Source: Desulfatirhabdium sp040755275
GTDB taxonomy: Bacteria; Desulfobacterota; Desulfobacteria; Desulfobacterales; Desulfatirhabdiaceae
NCBI GenBank assembly: GCA_040755275.1
Contig: JBFMBE010000059.1
Coordinates: 1-19,043, forward strand
Length of the DNA stretch: 19,043 bases
Direction of reading: 5' to 3'
The position numbers and the translations under genes were made by a program. Below, piece by piece: positions 7,682-15,326 of this stretch (the first letter of the stretch is position 1; every line of letters starts with the position of its first letter). The notes beneath the pieces are model-generated. The model was given only the letters and a program-made list of their open reading frames with translations, searched no databases and was not told the DNA's origin.

Positions 7682-8190
7682 GGTACACACGCATCCGGTG
7701 GGTGTTGAAACGAGCACGACAAGGCGGTGCCGCCTCGATCGGCCGTGCCTGACGGAAGCAGAATATAAACTGAACTTGCCGCGCACACAAGAAGCAGTGG
7801 TACCAGACCGGCTCGGGCAAGATCTCTTTGTACGGCGTGGACAATACCGAAACGGTCTCCGAAGTGGGGCCCCTGAAAGTAGAGCAAATCGACGGATCGG
7901 ATCGCTTCGTCGATGGCTGGAATCCGCTTCCATGCGGCATGAAAGGCGGAAGACGGCCCGGTTGCGTCAGGAAGAACCGCTGCCGAAAGCCGCAGGGATC
8001 CATCAGAGTCGGCTGCCACCGAGATCAGTGCGATTTCCGGTTGTCGCTCGAAGCCTCCCTTCGCCAGTAGCCGCCCTACATCGGCCGTCGCTTCGGGCGG
8101 AATCACCTTGGAAAGAAGGACCAGGTCGCGGGAACGGAACAGACCGTAGGTCTTGATGATCGGCTCCCAGTAGATGGCGATGGTTTCCAT
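7678..8190 (-). CDS. ACT-like domain protein, second of a tandem pair
   Basis: 170-aa soluble protein starting METIAIYWEPIIKTYGLF. Residues from about 110 (SVDLLYFQGPHFGDRFGIVH to AASSVYILLP) have the beta-alpha-beta-beta pattern and the 'HFGDRxGI...AL..AG....A...SS' signature of aspartokinase-type ACT domains; the first half may be a degenerate ACT. ACT domains bind small ligands, often amino acids, and control an attached or partner protein. No catalytic domain is attached here. Both ends overlap neighbours by ATGA (ACT-like gene upstream, kinase downstream), implying tight coupling and perhaps equal dosage with the kinase. The ACT call rests on pattern recognition only, and the ligand is unknown. 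Confidence 0.75.
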   Translation of the reverse strand: METIAIYWEPIIKTYGLFRSRDLVLLSKVIPPEATADVGRLLAKGGFERQPEIALISVAADSDGSLRLSAAVLPDATGPSSAFHAAWKRIPAIDEAIRSVDLLYFQGPHFGDRFGIVHAVQRDLARAGLVPLLLVCAASSVYILLPSGTADRGGTALSCSFQHPPDACVP

Positions 8191-8690
8191 CAGGAACGCT
8201 CCTGGTAGCGTACCCGAAATTCGGGTTCGAACGGGGCATGGTTTTCGGGAAGACGCAGATGGCACAGCAGGGCCTCTACGCACGCTTCCCGTTGGGTATC
8301 GTCTCCGAGCACAACGATACTGGCCAAAGATGAAACCACGGCATGGATCGCAAGTCGGCTTTCGGCGAATGCCTGAAGAACCCTACCGAGAAGAGTCAGG
8401 CGCTTGCCGAAGGGATAGACGCTGAGAGCCACCACGCGAGCGATTGGCTGGATGTCGCCGAAGGCTTGCAGGATCGGTAGCGCCTGTTCGCTTTCGCCAG
8501 CGTCGATGCAGAACCGGGCGCTCGAAACGTTTGCCGAGGTATCGATCCAGACGACGGGCAGGTTGATCCGATTGGCCCCGAGGCGCTCGAAACAGGATTC
8601 GAGCGCCTCGGGATCGAAGGCATCCCAGCGAAACAGAACGAGAGACGGGCTGAGTTTGATACCGCCGATGGCGAGTCTTTCATCTTCCAT
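8190..8690 (-). CDS. ACT-like domain protein, first of a tandem pair
   Basis: 166-aa soluble protein with two ACT-like halves in the arrangement seen in aspartokinase regulatory regions: about 14-80 (FERLGANRINLPVVWIDTS) and about 88-150 (LGRVLQAFAESRLAIHAVVS, then SLASIVVLG). ATG at 8690 is preceded by GGAGGCGGGGA at suitable spacing. The gene lies 42 bp after the CheY-like receiver gene and its stop overlaps the next start by ATGA. With the next gene it forms a related but not identical pair, so a heteromeric ligand sensor feeding the kinase is a reasonable hypothesis. I do not recognise a characterised family member. Confidence 0.75.
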   Translation of the reverse strand: MEDERLAIGGIKLSPSLVLFRWDAFDPEALESCFERLGANRINLPVVWIDTSANVSSARFCIDAGESEQALPILQAFGDIQPIARVVALSVYPFGKRLTLLGRVLQAFAESRLAIHAVVSSLASIVVLGDDTQREACVEALLCHLRLPENHAPFEPEFRVRYQERS

Positions 8691-8732
8691 CTTTTCCCCG
8701 CCTCCATCCGATGGTTGCCGTCCCGCTCGATA

Positions 8733-9119
8733 TCATCCGAGATGGTCTTTGACGATTTCGACGAGCTTGTTCAGATCGATCGGTTTCGGGACGTAATCGT
8801 CCGCCAGGGTGTTCTTGCCGTCCCAGTGGGTGTAGCTGGTCGACGGAACGGCGTCTGCAACGGCTGTCAGCAGAATGACGATGATGTCCTTGTAGGCATC
8901 GTTTTTCTTGAGCTCGTCACAGAGAACGTAGCCGTTTTTGCGAGGCATCATGACATCGAGAATGACCAGTGCGGGTTTTTCCTGTTGGATCCGCTCCATG
9001 GCTTCCACGCCGTCATAGGCGCTGGCCGTTCGGAAATTCATGCTTTGGAGTTTCATCGTGACGGATTCCACCAGATCGGGATCGTCGTCCACTACCAGAA
9101 TGAGGGGCTTGGTGTTCAT
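8733..9119 (-). CDS. Single-domain response regulator, CheY-like
   Basis: 128 aa, consisting only of a receiver domain: acidic pocket DDDPD (11-15), phospho-acceptor Asp55 in LVILDVMMP, T85 in LLTAVAD and the conserved Lys112 in YVPKPIDL. There is no output domain, so it acts by protein contact or as a phosphate shuttle. AAGGA lies 9 nt before the ATG. It opens the signalling half of the operon, 59 bp after metF, and is likely part of a relay with the two kinases encoded downstream. The segment from about 87 to 104 (AVADAVPSTSYTHWDGKN) is a longer beta4-alpha4 insertion than in CheY and may define the partner surface. Confidence 0.92.
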   Translation of the reverse strand: MNTKPLILVVDDDPDLVESVTMKLQSMNFRTASAYDGVEAMERIQQEKPALVILDVMMPRKNGYVLCDELKKNDAYKDIIVILLTAVADAVPSTSYTHWDGKNTLADDYVPKPIDLNKLVEIVKDHLG

Positions 9120-9178
9120 GAGATTTTCCTTTCATTAATTGATCAGTCGGATCAGTTGGTTCGTTCGGATGATCTTCG

Positions 9179-10102
9179 TTAAATCTTCGGCCTCGGATAC
9201 AATCCGGCCTTCTGAACGATTTCAGGAACCTTGTGTTCCCATTCGATGGCCATTAGATGAATGCCAGCCACACCTTCGATTTGTCGCAGGCGCTGGATCA
9301 TTTCCACACAAATCGCAATCCCTTCGTCGGCCTGTTGTTCCTTGGGGGTTTTCGCCATTCGGTCCACGATGTGTTGCGGAACATCCATGCCCGGCACCTT
9401 GTTCTTCATGTAGCGTGCCATTCCAACGGTCTTGATGGGTGTTACACCGGCCAGGATATAGCATTTTTCGTGAAGGCCTCGTTTTCGGACCCCTTCCATC
9501 CACAGCTCGAATTTGTCGAGGTTGAAGATGCACTGGGTCTGGATGAAATCCACGCCTGCGGCTACCTTTTTGGCGAGCCGTGCCACCCGCAGTTCGAAGG
9601 GATCGGCGAAGGGGTTGGCTGCTGCACCGATGAACATCCTCGGCGGGTTTTCGATGTCCGCACCGCCCTGAAACTTGCCTTCATCCCGCATCTTCCGCAC
9701 CATCTGAATGAACTGGATCGAGTCGATGTCGTGGACGGCTGCGGCCATCGGATGGTCTCCGAATTTGGGATGGTCTCCTGAAAGACACAGCATGGTATTG
9801 ATTCCGTGAGAATAGGCGCCGATGATGTCGGCCTGCATGGCCAGACGGTTGCGGTCCCGCGTGACCATCTGCAGGATCGGATGAAGCCCGGCCTGCCGCA
9901 GGAATACGCTTGCCGCAAAACTCGACATGCGGACCATAGCCGTCTGGTTGTCCGTCACGTTGACGGCATCCACAACATCGCCGAGCATCTTCGCCTTTTC
10001 CAGTATCTTGGCGGGTACAGCCCCTCGGGGCGGACCACATTCCGATGTGACGGCAAAATTCCCGGAACGAAGCACTTTTTCGAGTACACTTTCGGTTTTC
10101 AT
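9179..10102 (-). CDS. metF: 5,10-methylenetetrahydrofolate reductase, paralogue 1
   Basis: FAD-containing TIM-barrel reductase (307 aa) interconverting methylene-H4F and methyl-H4F in the methyl branch of the Wood-Ljungdahl pathway or in methionine supply. Seen: the catalytic-region SECGPPRGA with Glu21, VTRDRNRLAMQADI, LCLSGDHPKFGDHP, the FIQTQCIFNLDKF strand and PQHIVDRMAK near the C-terminus. The start overlaps the metV stop by ATGA, as expected for a MetV-MetF heterodimer. In Moorella-type complexes MetF gets electrons through MetV and HdrABC-MvhD rather than directly from NADH. A second MetF is encoded at 14358-15233 in the same operon. Confidence 0.95.
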   Translation of the reverse strand: MKTESVLEKVLRSGNFAVTSECGPPRGAVPAKILEKAKMLGDVVDAVNVTDNQTAMVRMSSFAASVFLRQAGLHPILQMVTRDRNRLAMQADIIGAYSHGINTMLCLSGDHPKFGDHPMAAAVHDIDSIQFIQMVRKMRDEGKFQGGADIENPPRMFIGAAANPFADPFELRVARLAKKVAAGVDFIQTQCIFNLDKFELWMEGVRKRGLHEKCYILAGVTPIKTVGMARYMKNKVPGMDVPQHIVDRMAKTPKEQQADEGIAICVEMIQRLRQIEGVAGIHLMAIEWEHKVPEIVQKAGLYPRPKI

Positions 10103-10767
10103 TCGGCCAAATCCTCCCGTACGATTTTTCTGGGGCCCGCTCCCCGGCCGTTTCGCCAGTCCTTGGCCGGGATGATCTCTTCATAGCGATCTGTCAGCTT
10201 CAATGCCTTGAGCCGCTCCCAGATGAGCGCCCAGGCGCAGTCGACATCGGGGCTGATTTCGCATTTGCCTCCTGTCGATCCCCCGCAGGGGCCGTTCATC
10301 AATTGCTTGGAGCAGCGGGCGATGGGGCAGATGCCAGCCGTAATCCCAAGCAGACAGTCGCCGCATCCGGCGCAGCGCTCCGCCCAGACGCCCTGACGCT
10401 CCGATGCCCCCATGAATTTCGTGTTGACCGCCGGAAACACCGGCTTGTTGCGGTACCGCCGGGCCACTTCCTGCACACCGCATCCGCAGGCCATGGATAG
10501 GACGGCATCGACACCGTCGATCATGGAAACGAGCTCTTCCGTGTATTCCGGATCGCACTGGCGTTCCAGCGTATGTTCAAGGATCTGGATGGGTTTGCCT
10601 TGTTTGAGAAAAGACATCTGCAGCATCGATGAGAGGATGCCCACTTCTTTGCGGCCGCCTGCTGAGCAGACGGTGACGCATTCGTTGCATCCGACCAGCA
10701 AAATCTTCTGGAACGGCCGGATATATTCGATGATTTCATCGATGGGTTTGCGTTCAGCAGTGATCAT
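10099..10767 (-). CDS. metV: MetV, iron-sulfur/zinc partner of methylenetetrahydrofolate reductase
   Basis: 222-aa Cys-rich protein of the MetV (methylene-THF reductase C-terminal-domain) family. The N-terminal part has GCNECVTVCSAGG (C27, C30, C34) and MACGCGVQ (C94, C96). The C-terminal cluster region has RCAGCGDC (C132, C135, C138), C147, C152, and the family hallmark MNGPCGGSTGGKCE (C161, C169). In acetogens MetV binds MetF and carries iron-sulfur clusters that bring electrons to the MetF flavin. It is coupled to metF by a 4-bp overlap and lies 42 bp after mvhD, between the MvhD electron-entry protein and MetF. AAGGAG sits 12 nt upstream of the ATG, somewhat far. Confidence 0.92.
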   Translation of the reverse strand: MITAERKPIDEIIEYIRPFQKILLVGCNECVTVCSAGGRKEVGILSSMLQMSFLKQGKPIQILEHTLERQCDPEYTEELVSMIDGVDAVLSMACGCGVQEVARRYRNKPVFPAVNTKFMGASERQGVWAERCAGCGDCLLGITAGICPIARCSKQLMNGPCGGSTGGKCEISPDVDCAWALIWERLKALKLTDRYEEIIPAKDWRNGRGAGPRKIVREDLAE

Positions 10768-10809
10768 GAGACGATGTTCTCCTTGACTGATGGGAGGATC
10801 AGCTCCCGG

Positions 10810-11247
10810 TTAGGCGGCCTGTTGGACGGCCGTGCGTATCGGCGAAGGCCCAAGTGCCCGGATGGTTTCGGTGAACTGAGTGGCCGCTTCCGCAAACCGC
10901 TCGCCCATGCCGGCGGACATCTTGAACATGGCGAGTCGTTCCGAGCCGATGCCGATGTCGTCGAGCAGTCGTCGAACATATGCCACCCGCCTGGAAGCCC
11001 GCTGGTTGCCTTTCTTGAAATGGCAGTCCCCGTCGAGACATCCTGCGACATACACCCCGTCCGCCCCTTTTTCGAAGGCCTTGAGGATATGGATGGCATC
11101 CACCTTGCCGGAGCAGGGGACCCGGATAATCGAGACATTGGCCGGATAGCACAATCGTCGGGTGCCGGCCATGTCCGCAGCCGTATAGGCGCAGTAATGG
11201 CAGCAGAAGGCGACGATGACCGGTTCGAAGGGTTCATGGGGATTCAT
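10810..11247 (-). CDS. mvhD: MvhD-type [2Fe-2S] protein (electron-transfer subunit of Hdr complex)
   Basis: 145 aa. In methanogens MvhD joins HdrA to its electron donor (hydrogenase or formate dehydrogenase) and carries a [2Fe-2S] cluster. Family motifs present: AFCCHYCAYTAADMAG (C15, C16, C19), C33, RVPCSGKVD (C45), and VAGCLDGDCHFKKGN (C70, C75). The start is fixed by an ATGA overlap with the end of hdrA, so the two are translationally coupled and probably bind each other. No hydrogenase or formate dehydrogenase gene is in the window, so the donor to MvhD is unknown. Confidence 0.93.
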   Translation of the reverse strand: MNPHEPFEPVIVAFCCHYCAYTAADMAGTRRLCYPANVSIIRVPCSGKVDAIHILKAFEKGADGVYVAGCLDGDCHFKKGNQRASRRVAYVRRLLDDIGIGSERLAMFKMSAGMGERFAEAATQFTETIRALGPSPIRTAVQQAA

Positions 11248-14200
11248 GGGACCATCCTTTCGAGCAATCCAGAGAGTTTTTCCAAAATCTGATCGTCTTC
11301 GAACTTCATCAGCTGAATGGCTTTGGCCGGGCACTCCGAGGCACAGAGCCCACAGCCGCGACAACGAACGGGATCGATCTGGGAGTAGCCGTCGGCGTTG
11401 ATGAAGGGCACCCCGAAGGGGCAGACCCGAACACAGATCAGACAGGCTGCACAGCGTTTGGCATCGACGTGGGCTACGGCCGTCGGAAGTTCTACGGTTT
11501 TTCGGTTCAACAACGTCATGGCCCGGGCTGCCGCAGCCTCGGCCTGAGCCACACTTTCCCGGATGCTCTTGGGTGCATGGGCCGTACCGGCGACGAAGAA
11601 ACCGGGAACCGTCAGGTCGACGGGCCGCAGCTTGATGTGATCCTCCAGGAAATATCCGTCCGTCGTTCGGGGTAGCCGGAAGATCGAAGCCAGATCTTCT
11701 GTGGACTCTTCATCCACCGCAAAACCGGTGCTCAGCAGCAGGGCATCGGCTGAAACGGCGAGGTCGCGGCCGATGATGGGATCAGCGAAGGTGACCGTCA
11801 CCCGATCACCGTCTGCAACCACCACAGGTGGGGCTTCGGGTTCGTAGCGGACGAAAACGATGCCTTGTTCCCGGGCTTTCTGATAGAAGATCTCCTGAAA
11901 TCCATGGGTTCGAATGTCCCGGTAGAGGACGAAGATCCGCGTTTCTGGATGCCTGGCCTTGATGGCAAGAGCGTTCTTGATGGCCGCCTGACAGCAGATC
12001 CTGGAGCAGTTCGGATTCTCGGGTATGCGGGACCCCACGCACTGAATCATCACCACGGTATTCCAGGCATCGACCGTTTCAGGTCGCTCGACCAGAACCG
12101 TTTCGGCATCGAGCTGGGTCATGACTGCCGGATGCCTTCCCAGAAGATACTTGTCGGGCCGATTGGGAATGGCCCCGGTCGCAAGGATCGTTGCCCCATG
12201 GCTGATCTGACGGTAGAACATCTTGGGGCCGACCTGAAGTCCGGTCTTGAACAGTCCCGGAATGCCGCTGTGATCGACGATGAAGGCACTGGTGATGACC
12301 TGGATGTTCGGGTGGGCCAAGGTTTTTTCGATGAGCCCCCGGACGAATGCGCCGACGTCGTCTCCTTCGATGGTTCTGTGGACGAGGTTGGCCGTTCCGC
12401 CGAGCATCGAGCGGCGTTCCACCAGAAACACCCGAACTCCCTGATCGGCCAACCGGAGGCTTGCGCTCATGCCCGCCACACCGCCGCCGACCACGAGCAC
12501 ATCCGGATTCATCTCGAGCCGGTTGTCCGGCAGCGGACGTGCCTTTCGAACGGCGGAAACCGATGCCCAGAGAAGCTGTCGGGCTTTGGTTTTCGCATCC
12601 TGGGGTCGGTCGTAATGCACCCAGGTGTCCTGATCCCGCAGGTTGGCGATTTCGAGCAGATTCCGGTTGAGGCCGGCCTTTCGAATCAGGTCTTGAAACC
12701 GCAGTTCATGAGTTCTGGGAGAACATCCACCGATGATGACCCGATTGAGCCGGTTGTCGACGATGCTTGCTCGGATGGTTTCCATCGATTCCCGAGAGCA
12801 ACCGTGTCCGACGGATCGGGCCACGATGACACCAGGCAGCTGGGCGCAAAACTCCGCCAGATCGGCGACGTCAACCACACCGCCGATGTTTTCGCCGCAT
12901 TCACAGATGAAGATGCCGATCCGGGGCTCTTGGCCGGTGACGTCGATTTCGGGTATCGTCTCATGGATATCGGCTTGCTCCGGATCGGGGGATGCCTCCA
13001 GGGCATTTTCCACATGGGCAGAAGCCCGGCAGGCAGCTGCACTGGCCTGGATCATCGTTTCCGGAATGTCCTTCGGGCTTTCGAACATGCCGCAGACATA
13101 AACGCCCGGTCTCGATGTCGCCACCGGATCGAAGGGGGGGCAGGCCGCAAACCCGTATGCGTTCAGCGATACACCCGCTCGGGCCGCCGTTTCCTGAAGA
13201 TCGGCCGTGGTGTGAAATCCTGTGGACAGGACCACCAGATCGAACGTTTCTTCGATCATGGTCGGTCGCTCTTCGGAGACATAGGTGACGGTGAGGCGGT
13301 CTTCGCCCGGTTTCCGGAAAACGCTGTGGGGTCGGCTTCGGACGAAGCGCACACCGTACTGGTTGCGGCATCGTTCGTAGTACTGCTCGTAGTCTTTGCC
13401 GAAGGTCCGGATATCCATGTAGAAGACGGCCGTATCGATGCCCTGTTGAAAGCGTTCCTTGGTGACAGTGGCTTCCTTGAGTGCGAACATGCAGCACACG
13501 CTGGAGCAGTAGGGCACAGCGTTTTTCTGAAGGCCCCGGGATCCCACACACTGGATCCAGGCGATCTTTTCCGGCATCCTGCCGCTCGATGGACAGACGA
13601 GATTTCCGCCGGTCGGACCCGATGCCGACAAAATGCGTTCGTACTCGAGGCTGGTTAGAACGTCCGGATCCCTTCCGTAGCTGAAATTGTCCAATACGGC
13701 GGGATCGAAAACGGCGGCTCCCATGGCCAGAACCACCGATCCGACACCGATATCGAGCACCCGTTCCGTGTCGTCCGGACGGATGGCTCCCGCCGGGCAG
13801 CAGCGAACGAGCGCATCCCAGTCTTGGACCTTGGATGGGTCGATGCGATAGGCCTGCGGGGTGGCCTGCGGGTAGCGCATGCAGGTGGGGGCCCGATGGT
13901 CGAGTCCCGGTTTGAAGGCGACGCATTCGGGAAATTGCCGATGGCATTCACCGCATGCCGTGCAGACACCCGTATCGATGTATCGGGGGAAGGTGGCCAG
14001 TCTGGCCGTAAAGCAACCGGCTTCTCCTTCCAATGCCTGCAGCTCCGTCAGGGGCATCCATTCGATGTGACGGCTTCGGCTTTCCTCGGATACGTCCGGA
14101 GAGATGGTGCACAGGTCACAATTATTGGTCGGAAACGTACGGTCGAGCTGTGTCATGAGCCCACCGATCGTGTTGGCCTTGTCGATCATCAGCACGTTTT

Positions 14201-14300
14201 TCCCGGATGCGGCCAAATCCAGGGCGCAGCGGATACCGCCGATCCCGCCGCCGACCACCAGGACGGTGCTGTGTTGCTGGGATGGATTCGTGGATTTCAT
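11244..14300 (-). CDS. hdrA: HdrA-like flavoprotein, double-length form
   Basis: 1018 aa, against about 650 for methanogen HdrA. The first half (1-440) is an FAD module: VLVVGGGIGGIRCALDLA (13-30), LDRTFPTNNCDLCTISP (52-68, Cys at the position that is Sec in some HdrA proteins), a degenerate ferredoxin-like stretch CTACGECHRQFPEC (113-126), and CSSVCC (265-270). The second half starts with the HdrA N-terminal cluster motif ICECGENIGGVVDV (465-478) and GGCSPRTHE (524-532), then a second FAD fold VLVVGGGVAGMSASLRLA (601-618), CSRICC (765-770), and two ferredoxin [4Fe-4S] motifs at the end (C950-C960 and C980-C990). HdrA is the flavin-based bifurcation centre in methanogens. ATG 14300 is preferred over TTG 14339; the ribosome binding site is weak (GGGAAG). 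The stop overlaps mvhD. Bifurcation here is inferred. Confidence 0.92.
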   Translation of the reverse strand: MKSTNPSQQHSTVLVVGGGIGGIRCALDLAASGKNVLMIDKANTIGGLMTQLDRTFPTNNCDLCTISPDVSEESRSRHIEWMPLTELQALEGEAGCFTARLATFPRYIDTGVCTACGECHRQFPECVAFKPGLDHRAPTCMRYPQATPQAYRIDPSKVQDWDALVRCCPAGAIRPDDTERVLDIGVGSVVLAMGAAVFDPAVLDNFSYGRDPDVLTSLEYERILSASGPTGGNLVCPSSGRMPEKIAWIQCVGSRGLQKNAVPYCSSVCCMFALKEATVTKERFQQGIDTAVFYMDIRTFGKDYEQYYERCRNQYGVRFVRSRPHSVFRKPGEDRLTVTYVSEERPTMIEETFDLVVLSTGFHTTADLQETAARAGVSLNAYGFAACPPFDPVATSRPGVYVCGMFESPKDIPETMIQASAAACRASAHVENALEASPDPEQADIHETIPEIDVTGQEPRIGIFICECGENIGGVVDVADLAEFCAQLPGVIVARSVGHGCSRESMETIRASIVDNRLNRVIIGGCSPRTHELRFQDLIRKAGLNRNLLEIANLRDQDTWVHYDRPQDAKTKARQLLWASVSAVRKARPLPDNRLEMNPDVLVVGGGVAGMSASLRLADQGVRVFLVERRSMLGGTANLVHRTIEGDDVGAFVRGLIEKTLAHPNIQVITSAFIVDHSGIPGLFKTGLQVGPKMFYRQISHGATILATGAIPNRPDKYLLGRHPAVMTQLDAETVLVERPETVDAWNTVVMIQCVGSRIPENPNCSRICCQAAIKNALAIKARHPETRIFVLYRDIRTHGFQEIFYQKAREQGIVFVRYEPEAPPVVVADGDRVTVTFADPIIGRDLAVSADALLLSTGFAVDEESTEDLASIFRLPRTTDGYFLEDHIKLRPVDLTVPGFFVAGTAHAPKSIRESVAQAEAAAARAMTLLNRKTVELPTAVAHVDAKRCAACLICVRVCPFGVPFINADGYSQIDPVRCRGCGLCASECPAKAIQLMKFEDDQILEKLSGLLERMVP

Positions 14301-14357
14301 CTTCTTCCCGTAGGGTATGCTGAAGGGTTGATGAGCCAAACGCCCGAACGATCGGCG

Positions 14358-15233
14358 TTAGGACATGCCTGCCGCGTCCAGAACGGCCGGAAGCCGGTGT
14401 TCCCATCCCATGGTCTGGATCAGTACGCCGGAAACCACGGATTTCAGGTGAGCAGCCGTTTCGCCGGCAATCCGGATGCATTCCAGTTCCCGATCGGACG
14501 CCTTCCGGATTCGGGCGATGGTTTCCTCGGAGAGGTGGGCGCCGGGTTCGTTGGTGGCGATGTAGCGGGCGACAGCAACCGATTTGATCAAAAATACGGT
14601 TGCGATGATCGGAACGCCGAGAGCTTTGAGTTTTGGAGCGGTTGTCTTGAAACGGTCGACATCGAACACAGGCGGGGTGATCAGGAAGGAGGCTCCGCTC
14701 TCGATCTTGATGCGGGCCGACTCGATTTCCCGATCGAGGGCGGCATCATCCGCCGTGGCGGGCAGGGTGCAGCCGACCATCCATTCCGGTGATCCATCCA
14801 GATCGAAGCCTGCCAGATCCTTCCCGGTCTTCAGCTGGGCTGCGCATCGCAGGATGCCGATTTCATCGAGATCGTTCACCGGTTTGGCATCCCGATGGTC
14901 GCTGTTGGCCATGGGTTCACCCGTTACAACCACAACGCCCGTGACACCCAGTACCTGGGCTGCCAGCAGATCGCCCTGAATCGCCAAACGGTTTCGGTCT
15001 CTTCCATAGGTGGTGATGAAGGCATCGATACCGGCCTGTCGGAGGAGGGCAGCTCCGGCAAGGGCGCTCATCCGCATGACGCCGTTGTCCATATCCGGAA
15101 CGACCACGCCGTCCACGCGGCCCTGAATGTGTCGGACATCCGTCATGAAGCGGGAAATGTCCACACCCTTTGGGGTGTTCATTTCCGCGAGCACCAGAAA
15201 TTTGCCGCTCTTGAATGCTTGTTGAATATGCAT
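14358..15233 (-). CDS. metF: Methylenetetrahydrofolate reductase-like protein, paralogue 2
   Basis: 291-aa MetF-family TIM-barrel protein. Seen: LVLAEMNTPKG with the catalytic-type Glu17, TTYGRDRNRLAIQGDLLAA (the folate/flavin RxxNR strand), VVVTGEPMANSD, FLITPPVFDVDRF and HLSEETIARIRKA. It is clearly diverged from the MetF encoded at 9179-10102: shorter, with different flanks and no adjacent metV. AAGGA lies 7 nt before the ATG. It sits between the HdrC-HdrB fusion and hdrA. It may be a second reductase subunit, a MetF acting on another pterin adduct, or a structural partner; the sequence does not decide. Confidence 0.85.
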   Translation of the reverse strand: MHIQQAFKSGKFLVLAEMNTPKGVDISRFMTDVRHIQGRVDGVVVPDMDNGVMRMSALAGAALLRQAGIDAFITTYGRDRNRLAIQGDLLAAQVLGVTGVVVVTGEPMANSDHRDAKPVNDLDEIGILRCAAQLKTGKDLAGFDLDGSPEWMVGCTLPATADDAALDREIESARIKIESGASFLITPPVFDVDRFKTTAPKLKALGVPIIATVFLIKSVAVARYIATNEPGAHLSEETIARIRKASDRELECIRIAGETAAHLKSVVSGVLIQTMGWEHRLPAVLDAAGMS

Positions 15234-15266
15234 CGTCTTTCCTTGTCATGAAAATAGAAGTGAGAA

Positions 15267-15315
15267 GTCAGGGGTCAGGAGTCCAAAGAATGGATTGGCT
15301 CGGTGAGCCCCTGAC
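15267..15315. repeat. Inverted repeat in the hdrCB-metF gap
   Basis: GTCAGGGG (15267-15274) pairs perfectly with CCCCTGAC (15308-15315). A smaller GGCTC/GAGCC hairpin and a tandem GTCAGGGGTCAGGAGTC lie in the same 93-bp gap. No T-run follows, so an intrinsic terminator is unlikely. It could be an mRNA-processing or stabilising hairpin that sets the ratio of the fusion to the downstream subunits. Confidence 0.3.
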
Positions 15316-15326
15316 ATCGGCCGAGA

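Noticed and set aside
8925..8955. A GTTTTTGCGAGGCATCAT stretch resembling the dispersed intergenic motif
   Set aside because: It lies inside the conserved receiver-domain gene, encoding the MMPRKNGY region, so the likeness is probably chance.
11865..13658. 597-codon open frame on the plus strand opposite hdrA
   Set aside because: It lies fully antisense to a clear HdrA reading frame, has no recognisable domain, and reflects codon bias in GC-rich DNA.
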